Shown here: positions 1 through 7,265 of the stretch, in pieces
How the letters are laid out: each line of letters opens with the position of its first letter
Position numbering within the stretch: the stretch's first letter is position 1
Assembly: GCA_007133995.1 (NCBI GenBank)
Contig: SLLP01000152.1
Coordinates: 1 to 10,298, forward strand
Reading direction: 5' to 3'
Length of the DNA stretch: 10,298 nucleotides
From: Balneolales bacterium
GTDB taxonomy: Bacteria; Bacteroidota; Rhodothermia; Balneolales; Natronogracilivirgulaceae
Made by a program: the position numbers and the translations under genes
Notes under the pieces: model-generated
The model's database searches: none
Seen by the model: only the letters and a program-made list of their open reading frames with translations
What the model was told of the DNA's origin: nothing

Positions 1-398
1 AAAAGATCCCTCTGATCATCATATCACAATCCGGCGGGGCCAGGATGATGGAGAGTGTTCTGAGCCTGATGCAAATGGCCAAGACCTCGGCCAAACTTGC
101 GCTTCTTCATGAGGAGAAGGTACCCTACATTTCTGTGATGACCAACCCTACCACTGGCGGTGTAACCGCCAGTTTCGCCATGCTTGGTGATTTCAATGTC
201 GCCGAACCAGGCGCCCTGATTGGATTTGCCGGTCCGCGTGTCATTAGACAAACCATTGGCCGGGATTTGCCTGATGGTTTCCAGACATCGGAATATCTGC
301 TGGAGCATGGATTTCTGGATTTTATCGTTTCCCGCAATAAAATGAAAAACCGGCTTTCACGATTGCTGAAGATCCTCCTGCACAAATTTGAGGAATGA
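1..398 (+). CDS. accD: Acetyl-CoA carboxylase carboxyltransferase subunit beta, C-terminal part (5' end outside window)
   Basis: The reading frame is open from the window edge (first full codon at position 3) to a TGA at 396-398, giving the last 131 residues of a protein that is usually about 280-300 aa. AccD pairs with AccA in the carboxyltransferase half of acetyl-CoA carboxylase. It moves the carboxyl group from biotin on AccB to acetyl-CoA to make malonyl-CoA, the first committed step of fatty-acid synthesis in the cytoplasm. Visible family motifs, in order: SGGARM followed by SLMQMAKTSA, then PYISVMTNPTTGGV with ASFAMLGD, then ALIGFAGPRVI, and the C-terminal GFQTSEYLLEHG. These line up closely with the E. 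coli AccD C-terminus as I remember it. The N-terminal zinc-ribbon half lies outside the window. A residue after SGGARM reads M where Q is common, which is minor. No gene follows closely: the next start is 199 bp away behind a terminator-like hairpin. Confidence 0.96.
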   Translation, partial: KIPLIIISQSGGARMMESVLSLMQMAKTSAKLALLHEEKVPYISVMTNPTTGGVTASFAMLGDFNVAEPGALIGFAGPRVIRQTIGRDLPDGFQTSEYLLEHGFLDFIVSRNKMKNRLSRLLKILLHKFEE

Positions 399-529
399 AT
401 CCGGTTTTGGGAGCTGCCTTAATATTCAGACTTCTCGACCAGGTATTATTATTTGAAAGCTTATACTTTCTCCGCTGGAAGGAAAAAGCACAAAAAAAAG
501 GCTCATCGCACAAAAAAGAGAGTGTTCGT

Positions 530-561
530 GGCTGACTGACAGCCTGCTTTTGTTTATTATT
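530..561 (+). terminator. Possible intrinsic terminator between accD and obg
   Basis: A perfect 5-bp stem, GGCTG (530-534) and CAGCC (540-544), closes a 5-nt loop. After three bases comes a T-rich run (548-561, TTTTGTTTATTATT). It lies 130 bp past the accD stop and about 50 bp before obg, so it could end accD transcription or act in the obg leader. The stem is short and the T-run is interrupted, so efficiency is uncertain. The rest of the 399-597 gap is A/T-rich and shows no gene. Confidence 0.4.
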
Positions 562-597
562 CCATACTGAAATTTCTCACCTACCTGGAATTATTTT

Positions 598-1581
598 ATG
601 AGATTTGCCGATTATGCAAAACTGTACCTGAAAGCCGGTGACGGCGGAGCCGGAATGGCGCACTTTCGCAGGGAAAAATATGTACCCCGGGGAGGTCCTG
701 ACGGAGGTGATGGTGGTAGCGGGGGCAGCATCAAGCTGGAGGGTGATGCCCACATGAATACACTGCTCGATCTGCGATACAAGAAGTTTCTGAAGGCGAA
801 AAAAGGACAACCAGGTGGTTCATCGCAGAAAACAGGCAAGAGGGGTGAGGATATCGTTCTCCGGGTACCGCTTGGAACAGTTGCCTATGAAAGCGAAACG
901 CGCCGGTTTATCGGAGAAGTGGTGGAGCCGGGTGAGCGATTGGTGTTGGCCAAAGGAGGCAAAGGAGGATTGGGTAACACCCATTTCAAAACCGCGACGA
1001 ACCAGACACCGGACTACGCTCAACCTGGCGAACCGGGTGAGGAGGTTGTAGTAGAAATTGAGTTGAAGCTTATTGCCGAAGTCGGACTTGTTGGATTTCC
1101 GAATGCGGGCAAGAGCACACTGTTATCTTCCCTATCGGCTGCCAGACCCAAGATCGCCGACTATCCATTCACTACTCTTGAGCCAAATCTCGGGGTGGTT
1201 CAGATGTCTGATCACCGCAGTTTTGTGATGGCCGACATACCGGGAATCATCGAAAAGGCGCACGAAGGCAAAGGACTTGGACTACGGTTTCTGCGCCATA
1301 TTGAAAGAAACAAGGTGCTTCTTTTTGTCATAAACGGAATGAGTGATGTTGAGGAGGAATACCGCGTACTATGTAATGAACTTCACGCCTATCGAAAAGA
1401 CCTGCTCGACAAGCCCAGGCTGGTAGCTGTTACTCATCTTGATCTGTTCCCAGACCACAAGATGGAAGAGCAACCTGTACTGGACGTGGCATTTGTACCG
1501 GTGTCGGCTGTATCAGGCTTTGGATTGGATGAACTGAAAGAACATATCTGGGAGATGCTTCATGGAAATGGACAAAAATAA
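598..1581 (+). CDS. obg: Obg/CgtA family GTPase, ribosome-assembly factor
   Basis: A 327-aa Obg GTPase. Obg proteins bind the large ribosomal subunit in a GTP-dependent way, support 50S maturation and link growth to the guanine-nucleotide (including ppGpp) state. Residues 1-158 form the glycine-rich Obg fold (GDGGAG, PRGGPDGGDGG, and AKGGKGGLGN further on). The G domain follows: G1 P-loop GFPNAGKST at 166-174, G2/switch I DYPFTTLEPN near 188-197, G3 DIPG at 213-216, and a G5-like VSAVSG around 302-307. At the G4 position, where N/TKxD is expected, the protein reads THLD (279-282), so the usual lysine is replaced by histidine. The protein ends soon after the G domain and has no C-terminal OCT domain, as in many short Obg proteins. 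The ATG at 598 gives the standard N-terminus, but no clear Shine-Dalgarno precedes it. The last 20 bp overlap dprA, so the two genes are probably co-transcribed. Confidence 0.97.
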   Translation: MRFADYAKLYLKAGDGGAGMAHFRREKYVPRGGPDGGDGGSGGSIKLEGDAHMNTLLDLRYKKFLKAKKGQPGGSSQKTGKRGEDIVLRVPLGTVAYESETRRFIGEVVEPGERLVLAKGGKGGLGNTHFKTATNQTPDYAQPGEPGEEVVVEIELKLIAEVGLVGFPNAGKSTLLSSLSAARPKIADYPFTTLEPNLGVVQMSDHRSFVMADIPGIIEKAHEGKGLGLRFLRHIERNKVLLFVINGMSDVEEEYRVLCNELHAYRKDLLDKPRLVAVTHLDLFPDHKMEEQPVLDVAFVPVSAVSGFGLDELKEHIWEMLHGNGQK

Positions 1582-2764
1582 TAGAGAGGAGCCTGTCCAG
1601 AAAAATGATTCTAATGCAAGAGAGAATTACATAAGGGCAAGTCTTGCTTTGTCCATGATACCGTCAGTGGGTGCAGGGAGAATTCGTAAGCTGTTTGAAC
1701 ATTTTCCAGAACCTATGTCTGTTTTTTCAAAAAAATGGAAGGAGATCGCTGCAGTTCCATCAATTGGAGTTGGAGTGGCCCGACCCATACAAAATTTCCG
1801 GAAATGGCATGAGGTCGATCGATTGCTCATGATGACCGGCAAGCACCGGATGAAGTTGATAACACCGGTCGATGAATGCTATCCCTGCAGGTTGCGGCAT
1901 ATATACGATCCGCCGGCCATATTATGGGTGAAGGGCGATCCAAATGCTCTGAAAAATGAATTTCTGGCTGTGGTAGGAACACGCAGACCTTCAGCCGCCG
2001 GACGGGAACTGACCACCACATTGACGAGAGATCTGATTGACACCGTTCAGGCCGGCATAGCAAGTGGATTGGCGCATGGCATCGATGCATTGGCTCATAA
2101 AGTTGCGCTGGAACGGAACCGGAGCACAGTAGCTGTTTTGGGATGCGGTCTGGATCGTGTCTATCCCACAGGAAACCGCAGATTGGCCCACGACATTCTG
2201 AACAGCGGTGGCGCGCTGATCAGTGAATATCCACCAGGTACAAAACCCGATGCGCATCATTTCCCGGTTCGCAACAGAGTTGTCAGTGGCATGTCACTTG
2301 GGGTGGTTGTGATGGAAACAGGGATCAGTGGCGGCAGCATGATAACGGTTGACCAGGCACTTGAACAGGGCCGTGAGGTTTTTGCCGTTCCGCATGATAT
2401 AAGAAACGAACGGGGTGAAGGGTGCAACATCATTATTCAACGGGGCTGGGGCAAGCTGATTTACAGTGCCGAAGATGTTGCGGCAGAGCTTCCGGGAACC
2501 ATCCAGGTGGCAGATAATGAAGCACACTCTGCTGACGGCTCAGATGGCTTGCGCAACCACAATTATGACCAAATCAACAAGCGTGTGCTCAATCCAATAC
2601 AGCAGAAAATTGTTACTTTGCTGGAAGAGAAGATTTTGCATATAGATGCACTCTCAAGACAGATTAAATCAGCCACACACACCCTTATGCCCGTGCTGCT
2701 TCAGCTCGAACTGGAAGGAATAATTGAACAAAGACCCGGTAAGAAATTCGCACTCAGAGAATGA
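1562..2764 (+). CDS. dprA: DNA-processing protein DprA (Smf), natural transformation
   Basis: A 400-aa DprA. In transformable bacteria it binds incoming single-stranded DNA in the cytoplasm, protects it and loads RecA. It is also widely conserved in species not known to be competent. Residues ~25-80 resemble the N-terminal helix-hairpin-helix region (IPSVGAGRIRKL, VPSIGVGVA). The Rossmann-like DNA-binding core follows, with GTRRPS at 139-144, SGLAHGIDALAH around 168-179, VLGCGLDRVYP around 192-202, FPVRNRVVSGMS from 234, GGSMITVDQALEQGREVFAVP, and GEGCNIIIQRG. Residues ~343-398 form a C-terminal winged-helix (DML1-like) region (LNPIQQKIVTLL to EGIIEQRPGKKF). The ATG at 1562 has GGAG at 1551-1554, 7 bp upstream. 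A second in-frame ATG at 1568 is a possible alternative. The start lies inside the end of obg, which suggests translational coupling. No other competence gene is visible here. Confidence 0.96.
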   Translation: MEMDKNNREEPVQKNDSNARENYIRASLALSMIPSVGAGRIRKLFEHFPEPMSVFSKKWKEIAAVPSIGVGVARPIQNFRKWHEVDRLLMMTGKHRMKLITPVDECYPCRLRHIYDPPAILWVKGDPNALKNEFLAVVGTRRPSAAGRELTTTLTRDLIDTVQAGIASGLAHGIDALAHKVALERNRSTVAVLGCGLDRVYPTGNRRLAHDILNSGGALISEYPPGTKPDAHHFPVRNRVVSGMSLGVVVMETGISGGSMITVDQALEQGREVFAVPHDIRNERGEGCNIIIQRGWGKLIYSAEDVAAELPGTIQVADNEAHSADGSDGLRNHNYDQINKRVLNPIQQKIVTLLEEKILHIDALSRQIKSATHTLMPVLLQLELEGIIEQRPGKKFALRE

Positions 2765-2857
2765 TAGAAAACAGTGCATTTTTGCATATTTTATAGAACC
2801 AGCCTGGTCTTTCCAAAAGAATATTATACCTGGCCAAAGTCATAAATGCGCAGGACT

Positions 2858-2863
2858 GAAGGG
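2858..2863 (+). promoter_or_regulatory. Ribosome binding site that fixes the DUF3109 gene start
   Basis: GAAGGG lies 7 nt before the ATG at 2871. The same frame is open upstream to a TTG at 2724 inside dprA. That extra 49-residue stretch has no family resemblance, so this site together with the ATG supports the shorter protein. Confidence 0.6.
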
Positions 2864-2870
2864 TTCATTC

Positions 2871-3458
2871 ATGTTTCAGGTTCAACACACCATTATTTCC
2901 GATGACATAGCAACGTTTCGTTTCTCATGCGATCTTTTACGATGCAAAGGCGGCTGCTGTGTTATAGGTGATGCGGGTGCTCCCGTTACACAAAGTGAGT
3001 TACCTGTCATCAATAAGGCATGGAAAGCGCTACAAACGGAGCTGCGACCGAGGGCAAGGGAAGTTGTCAAAGCAGAAGGCCTGATCAAAAACGGATACAA
3101 GGCACCGGAACTGAACTGCACCGATGGACAGGAGTGTGTATTTGTAACCTATGATGAAAATAATATCGCTTTTTGCGGAATTCAAAAAGCATGGCTGGAA
3201 GGGCGATTTGACTGGGTTAAGCCGCTTAGCTGTCATCTCTTTCCTGTCAGAGTGTTGAAAGTGGGTAACCTGGACTACCTGAATCTTGAATATGTTCCAT
3301 CTCTCTGCGGTGCTGCGTGTGATCGTGGTGCAGCTGATGGGATTTTCCTCTCAGATTTTTTGAAAGACGCCCTGATTCGGACCTATGGTAGTAGATGGTA
3401 CTCTGAATTTGTTCACGCATGTGAAGAAGTACGAACTAAAAACGGAGTGCAGATATGA
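2871..3458 (+). CDS. DUF3109-type cysteine-rich protein, probable metal-binding
   Basis: A 195-aa soluble protein resembling the DUF3109 family common in Bacteroidota. Recognition rests on the motif order: FSCDLLRCKGGCCVIGDAGAP (C20, C25, C29, C30), then CTDGQECVF (C83, C89), a central FCGIQKAW (C102), PLSCHLFPVR (C121, H122), CGAACDRG (C146, C150), and a C-terminal LIRTYGSRWYSEF. The ten spaced cysteines suggest a bound Zn or Fe-S centre, as proposed for the related YkgJ-type cysteine-cluster proteins. No enzymatic activity is established for the family to my knowledge. There is no signal peptide, so it should be cytoplasmic. The start at 2871 is preferred over the in-frame TTG at 2724 because a Shine-Dalgarno precedes it and family similarity begins there. 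Its stop codon overlaps the rpoN start (ATGA, 3455-3458), indicating tight co-expression. The 106-bp gap to dprA (2765-2870) holds no gene. Confidence 0.85.
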   Translation: MFQVQHTIISDDIATFRFSCDLLRCKGGCCVIGDAGAPVTQSELPVINKAWKALQTELRPRAREVVKAEGLIKNGYKAPELNCTDGQECVFVTYDENNIAFCGIQKAWLEGRFDWVKPLSCHLFPVRVLKVGNLDYLNLEYVPSLCGAACDRGAADGIFLSDFLKDALIRTYGSRWYSEFVHACEEVRTKNGVQI

Positions 3459-5041
3459 CAAAACAGTCGCAATCCGTTCAGCAGAGAATGACGCTCCAGC
3501 AGCGTCTGTCACCGCAGCAGATACAGTATATCAAATTGCTGCAACTGCCGACACTTATGCTTGAACAGCGGGTAAAGCAGGAAATAGAACAGAATCCGGT
3601 ACTTGAGCTGGATGATGACATTGGTTTGGAAACCACAGACAGTGATTCAGCGGATCGTGAAGATCCGGTTGAGGAGCAGGATCCGGATTCCGATGATACT
3701 CTTGATTCGACAGACGAAACCCAAGAACCAGGATCGCAGGAAGATCAGGATGCAACACCGGAGACATCCGAAGAGGAGGCCGCTGTGGACGAAAACAGGG
3801 AAATTGACTGGGAGTCTTATTTCCAGTACGATGATCAGGAATATGTTCCGGCATACAAGAGTGGAGAGGATGATTGGAGAGATACTTCCAGGCAGTATAA
3901 GTCCGGCTTCATGGAAAAATTCGAGCAGCAGGTCAAGCTCCTGGATCTGGATGATGACCTCCAAAAAGTGGCTGCAGAGATCATCGGATCCGTTGATCCG
4001 GATGGTTACCTGAGGCGCGATCTGGATTCTATTATTGACGCTGTTGCCTTCAGCGAAGGGGTGGTAGTTTCATACAGTGAAGCTGAAGAGGTGCTCCACC
4101 AGATTCAGCGACTGGATCCTCCAGGTATAGCATCCAGAAATCTCCGCGAGTGTTTAATGGTACAGTTGGAACTCATGGAGTCGGGCGGCCCGGCAAGAGA
4201 TCTGGCGTTGGAGATTCTTGACAAAACCTGGCCGCATTTCAAAAAAAAGCATTACGACCAGATTCTCAAAAAACTAAACATTGCAGAGGAACAGCTTAAA
4301 GAGGCCAATAAGGTCATTATGAACCTGGATCCAAAACCTGGAGAATCTGATGAGTACCTCAATCCGGAACAGTTCATCGTTCCCGACTTTGAGGTTTATT
4401 ATGATGAGTCCCTGGAAGATTCAGGTGAAGAAGACGGTGAATTTGTGATTCGCTTGCATCACCGAAACACGCCTAATGTCCGTATCTCAAAACACTACCG
4501 GGAGCTTTGGGAGTCGATCGGAAAAGGAAGCAAAAAAACCGGTGATGATGAAACGCGGCAATTTGTTCGGGAAAAAATGGAATCGGCTCGCTGGTTTACC
4601 GAGAACATCCAACAGCGAAAGAACACGCTCATGTCGGTGATGAAAACGATCGTTGCCCTGCAGGAGGATTTCTTTAAGACAGGCAAGGGAATAAGACCAA
4701 TGATTATGAAGGATATTGCCTACCGCATACAGATGGATATTTCAACCGTATCCAGGGTGGTAAACGGGAAGTATGTACAGACGCCATTTGGGGTATATGA
4801 ACTGAAGTATTTTTTCAATGAGGGTATGGAGACCGAGACCGGGGAAGCAGTATCCAGCAGAGAAGTAAAAAACATATTGCTTGAACTGATTGATAAAGAG
4901 GACAAGATGAATCCACTGAGTGATCAGGCGCTGGCGGATGTTCTTGCGCAAAAAGGGTACCCCATTGCCCGTAGAACCATCACTAAATACCGTGAGCAGC
5001 TCAACATATCTGTGGCTCGCATGCGAAGGGAGATAGGCTGA
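3455..5041 (+). CDS. rpoN: RNA polymerase sigma-54 factor
   Basis: A 528-aa sigma-54. It directs RNA polymerase to -24/-12 promoters and needs an AAA+ enhancer-binding activator to open DNA; no such activator gene is in this window. Region I is the glutamine/leucine-rich N-terminus (residues ~9-50, LQQRLSPQQIQYIKLLQLP). Region II is a long acidic linker (~51-145) in which about 35 of residues 51-130 are Asp or Glu. The core-binding region runs from ~153 to ~300 (LDLDDDLQKVAAEIIGSVDPDGYL; RLDPPGIASRNLRECL). The DNA-binding part has a helix-turn-helix near 418-440 (KDIAYRIQMDISTVSRVVNG) and KYVQTPFGVYELKYFF. The RpoN box ARRTITKYRE is at 505-514. The ATG at 3455 has GGAG at 3444-3447, 7 nt upstream, and overlaps the stop of the DUF3109 gene. 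At 528 aa it is somewhat longer than usual, mostly because of the acidic linker. It converges on the next gene with 29 bp between the stops and no clear terminator. Confidence 0.97.
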   Translation: MTKQSQSVQQRMTLQQRLSPQQIQYIKLLQLPTLMLEQRVKQEIEQNPVLELDDDIGLETTDSDSADREDPVEEQDPDSDDTLDSTDETQEPGSQEDQDATPETSEEEAAVDENREIDWESYFQYDDQEYVPAYKSGEDDWRDTSRQYKSGFMEKFEQQVKLLDLDDDLQKVAAEIIGSVDPDGYLRRDLDSIIDAVAFSEGVVVSYSEAEEVLHQIQRLDPPGIASRNLRECLMVQLELMESGGPARDLALEILDKTWPHFKKKHYDQILKKLNIAEEQLKEANKVIMNLDPKPGESDEYLNPEQFIVPDFEVYYDESLEDSGEEDGEFVIRLHHRNTPNVRISKHYRELWESIGKGSKKTGDDETRQFVREKMESARWFTENIQQRKNTLMSVMKTIVALQEDFFKTGKGIRPMIMKDIAYRIQMDISTVSRVVNGKYVQTPFGVYELKYFFNEGMETETGEAVSSREVKNILLELIDKEDKMNPLSDQALADVLAQKGYPIARRTITKYREQLNISVARMRREIG

Positions 5042-5070
5042 CAAATACATACTGGCAAATACACAAAGAC

Positions 5071-6594
5071 TCATAACTGCAGCGATGAAAGGGAGACTGC
5101 CAGATTCCAGGCCTCAATAAAGTCCAGCCCGAATACAAGCCAGGAGATTAGGGTCGTTGTAACCAGCACAAACAGAGCGTATGTCGTTGCCATGTAGAGC
5201 GCTGAAGTCGGATGAATCCGCCTCATGTTGTAAGCCGTTGCGAAAAAGCTGAAGAATGTGATGGCCAGAAAAATGAAGAGCATGGCGATGACAATAAGGG
5301 CTTCAGAAAACGAATGCAGCAAAATGATACCCAAACTGGCTACAAAAAAGTTAAGATGCTGGGGCCAAACTATAAAAGTGGCAATTTGAGAGGTGTTTGC
5401 ATGCGCATTATTTGCAATGCGTAGCCAGATTATCTGAATGCCAAGAAGAATGGCCATAACAATGGAAAAGATTATGAAAAATACTGCAGGATAAGCCTGA
5501 CTCTGAGAAAATATTGGGGTATAGTGAAACAGGGTTCGCCGCGCAACCGGATCCAGAAACAGTTCAGCTGAGGAAAAACCCATGATTCCGGCCATCAGGC
5601 ATGAAAAAAGGAATACGGCAGCAGCATCATTCGTAAAACGAATTCTTCGCATAAGAACATCATTCACAAAAAAATCATAGTTAGAGAAAAACCTGCTAAT
5701 GGATCTGCGATAGAGAGGATTTAATCTGAAATACAGGGCATATACAAACCAGAACAAGAAAAGAAAGAACATTGGCCAATTTATCTCATAAACCGTACGC
5801 TGGGGTGGTGGATTGGCGATGTGCGCATCCGGAACCCGGGAATAAAATCTGGTGATGCGGGCCAGATCGTTTTCAGGTGACAGGTTTTCACCGGATGAAT
5901 TGACCATAAACCAGTTGCTATGAAAAAAAACCGGCACTTCACGATGCTCGTCCAGGAGTTGGAGTACGTTCTGGAAATCCCGAAGATCAAGAACAGGATC
6001 TTCCGGCGCATAAAGCACACCGGCGAGTGGAGGATTCTGGTCAAGTTGTAAATGAAGCTGGTCTGCAGACCGTGTCATCAGCACGATACTGTCAAAGGGA
6101 CGCAGGTTTTCATCAGAAAACGGTCGCGCATCAAGTGTAAACAGTGACCGATCAAGCAGATAAGGATTTGCCAGTTGTTGCAATCTATCCGTAAGGGTTG
6201 TGTTCTGCCATTTGCCATAGGCAAAAAGACCAAAACCTTTGACCGCAGGATCCTGGTGGTAGAAGCGCATGAGCGAATCACTTCTTTCGAAATATCGAAA
6301 TGAATTATGGGTCAGTCTGTAAGGGATGGGATAATATTCCGGTACCATGACAAGCAGTGAGAAGTCAGCTTCATGCACCAATTGTCGCTGGTTTTCCGAC
6401 ACAGGCTCCTGTATAAGAAGCCAGCGGATTCCAGCACTGTCCAGCTGTCCGAGTTCTTCGCGGGTGACCCGGTCAGTTTCAGATTCCTGGTATACAATAC
6501 CGAATGCGCGATGGGGTTGGGCATCAACAACTGCTGACAGAAAAATCAAACCGAAAAAAACGATTCCCGGGAGTACCCGGATCAGCAGGAACAT
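5071..6594 (-). CDS. Uncharacterised exported membrane protein: N-terminal extracytoplasmic domain plus six membrane helices
   Basis: I do not recognise this 507-aa protein with certainty. Residues 1-26 look like a signal peptide (MFLLIRVLPG, a hydrophobic run, cleavage plausible after AVVDA). Residues ~27-265 form an extracytoplasmic domain with alternating strand- and helix-like stretches (GIRWLLIQEP, DFSLLVMVPEYYP, GFGLFAYGKW, AGVLYAPEDP, VPVFFHSNWF). This is faintly reminiscent of a glycosidase-like barrel, but I see no convincing catalytic acid pair. Six hydrophobic segments follow, at about 274-289, 324-345, 369-392, 405-427, 430-452 and 465-489. The loop after the first is basic (RLNPLYRRSISRFFSNYDFF, then RRIRF). 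The membrane half loosely recalls the DUF4271-type membrane proteins of Bacteroidota; I hold that weakly. The ATG at 6594 is preferred because it opens directly on the signal peptide, 13 bp after the lrp stop. The frame extends to a TTG at 6672 inside lrp, which would bury the signal peptide. It is probably co-transcribed with lrp. Confidence 0.8.
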   Translation of the reverse strand: MFLLIRVLPGIVFFGLIFLSAVVDAQPHRAFGIVYQESETDRVTREELGQLDSAGIRWLLIQEPVSENQRQLVHEADFSLLVMVPEYYPIPYRLTHNSFRYFERSDSLMRFYHQDPAVKGFGLFAYGKWQNTTLTDRLQQLANPYLLDRSLFTLDARPFSDENLRPFDSIVLMTRSADQLHLQLDQNPPLAGVLYAPEDPVLDLRDFQNVLQLLDEHREVPVFFHSNWFMVNSSGENLSPENDLARITRFYSRVPDAHIANPPPQRTVYEINWPMFFLFLFWFVYALYFRLNPLYRRSISRFFSNYDFFVNDVLMRRIRFTNDAAAVFLFSCLMAGIMGFSSAELFLDPVARRTLFHYTPIFSQSQAYPAVFFIIFSIVMAILLGIQIIWLRIANNAHANTSQIATFIVWPQHLNFFVASLGIILLHSFSEALIVIAMLFIFLAITFFSFFATAYNMRRIHPTSALYMATTYALFVLVTTTLISWLVFGLDFIEAWNLAVSLSSLQL

Positions 6595-6607
6595 CGAAAA
6601 CACGGAA

Positions 6608-7081
6608 TCAGGACGATTCCTTACTGGACTCCAGCGGGATCTCACGTGTCTGTTTAAAGGATGATAATACAATATTGGATCTGGTTTTCTTTACTCCTTC
6701 CCACGACTGGATGCGCGAGAGAAGCTTTTCCAGTGAAGCCGTGTTTTTTGTAGTGATTTTGAGGATATGGGAACCGTCTCCGGTAATGGAATGGCACTCC
6801 TGCACCTCCGGCTCCAGAACGGCCTGGTTGACAAATGAATAATGGTAACTTGAATTATCAATTTCAACAAATATGAATGCAGAAATGTCGAAATTAAATT
6901 TCTCAGGATTCAGAATGGCGTGATACCCGTCAATAAGTTTTTTTTCTTCAAGTTTTCTCATCCTTTCCGAGACCGATGGAACGGAAAGATTTACAATTTT
7001 AGCAAGTTTATTGCGCTGCGCCCGCCCGTTTTTCTGCAGATGCTTGAGGATGGCAATATCAATATCATCCAGATGATGCAT
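6608..7081 (-). CDS. Lrp/AsnC family transcriptional regulator
   Basis: A 157-aa regulator of the feast/famine (Lrp/AsnC) family. Members are dimers or octamers that bind DNA through an N-terminal helix-turn-helix and sense amino acids or other small molecules through a C-terminal RAM domain. Residues ~4-53 fit the AsnC-type HTH (LDDIDIAILKHLQKNGR, then LAKIVNLS and the recognition helix SVPSVSERMRKL, then KLIDGYHAILNPEKF). Residues ~66-142 fit the RAM domain (AFIFVEID; VQECHSITGDGSHILKI, with the GDG turn at 101-103; SWEGVKKTRSNIVLSSFK). Length is typical. The ATG at 7081 has no obvious Shine-Dalgarno. The gene diverges from serS and lies directly upstream of the membrane protein gene, which is the most likely co-regulated partner. 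A palindrome inside its predicted promoter suggests autorepression, common in this family. The effector cannot be told from sequence. Confidence 0.95.
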   Translation of the reverse strand: MHHLDDIDIAILKHLQKNGRAQRNKLAKIVNLSVPSVSERMRKLEEKKLIDGYHAILNPEKFNFDISAFIFVEIDNSSYHYSFVNQAVLEPEVQECHSITGDGSHILKITTKNTASLEKLLSRIQSWEGVKKTRSNIVLSSFKQTREIPLESSKESS

Positions 7082-7125
7082 AATATGCTTTATGTGGTAG
7101 TTTCTAAACTAGTTCCAATGACAAG

Positions 7126-7156
7126 TAAAAATAACCTAAAAAAATTAGGTAATCAA
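7126..7156 (-). promoter_or_regulatory. Predicted lrp promoter (TTG / TAnnTTTG type)
   Basis: On the - strand, TTG (plus positions 7154-7156) is followed after 20 nt by TATTTTTA (plus 7126-7133). This matches the Bacteroidota-type -7 consensus TAnnTTTG in all but the last base, at a spacing usual for that promoter class. It would place transcription start roughly 40 nt before the lrp ATG at 7081. It is a motif match only. Confidence 0.4.
7134..7150. promoter_or_regulatory. Palindromic operator candidate for the Lrp-type regulator
   Basis: ACCTAAAAAAATTAGGT is an inverted repeat of ACCTAA and TTAGGT around a 5-nt A-tract. It fills almost the whole spacer of the predicted lrp promoter. Lrp-family sites are typically about 15-bp AT-rich palindromes, so this is a reasonable autoregulatory site. 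An 8-bp palindrome AACTAGTT at 7107-7114 lies just downstream and could be a second half of a larger regulatory region. Confidence 0.45.
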
Positions 7157-7265
7157 GAAAATCAAGGTATTTGGGATAATATGTGATGATGTAAAAACAG
7201 TCTGTCACACGGATTGCTTCTGTGTAAACATATAAGAGCTGGTTCCTCTTGAGCCGGTTATGTCG

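Noticed and set aside
2775..2786. TGCATTTTTGCA inverted repeat after dprA
   Set aside because: The arms are only 4 bp with no consistent promoter or terminator around them; likely chance.
2724..2870. Longer DUF3109 protein starting at a TTG inside dprA
   Set aside because: The extra 49 residues match nothing in the family, and a Shine-Dalgarno with ATG lies at 2858-2873.
3603..4013. 136-codon + strand open frame inside rpoN
   Set aside because: It is out of frame with the clear sigma-54 sequence and is rich in Arg, Ile and Met, as expected from reading acidic codons in another frame.
5042..5070. Terminator between rpoN and the convergent membrane protein gene
   Set aside because: The 29-bp gap has no inverted repeat or T-run that I can see.
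6595..6672. Longer membrane protein starting at a TTG inside lrp
   Set aside because: It would put 26 charged residues before a normal signal peptide; the ATG at 6594 is a better start.
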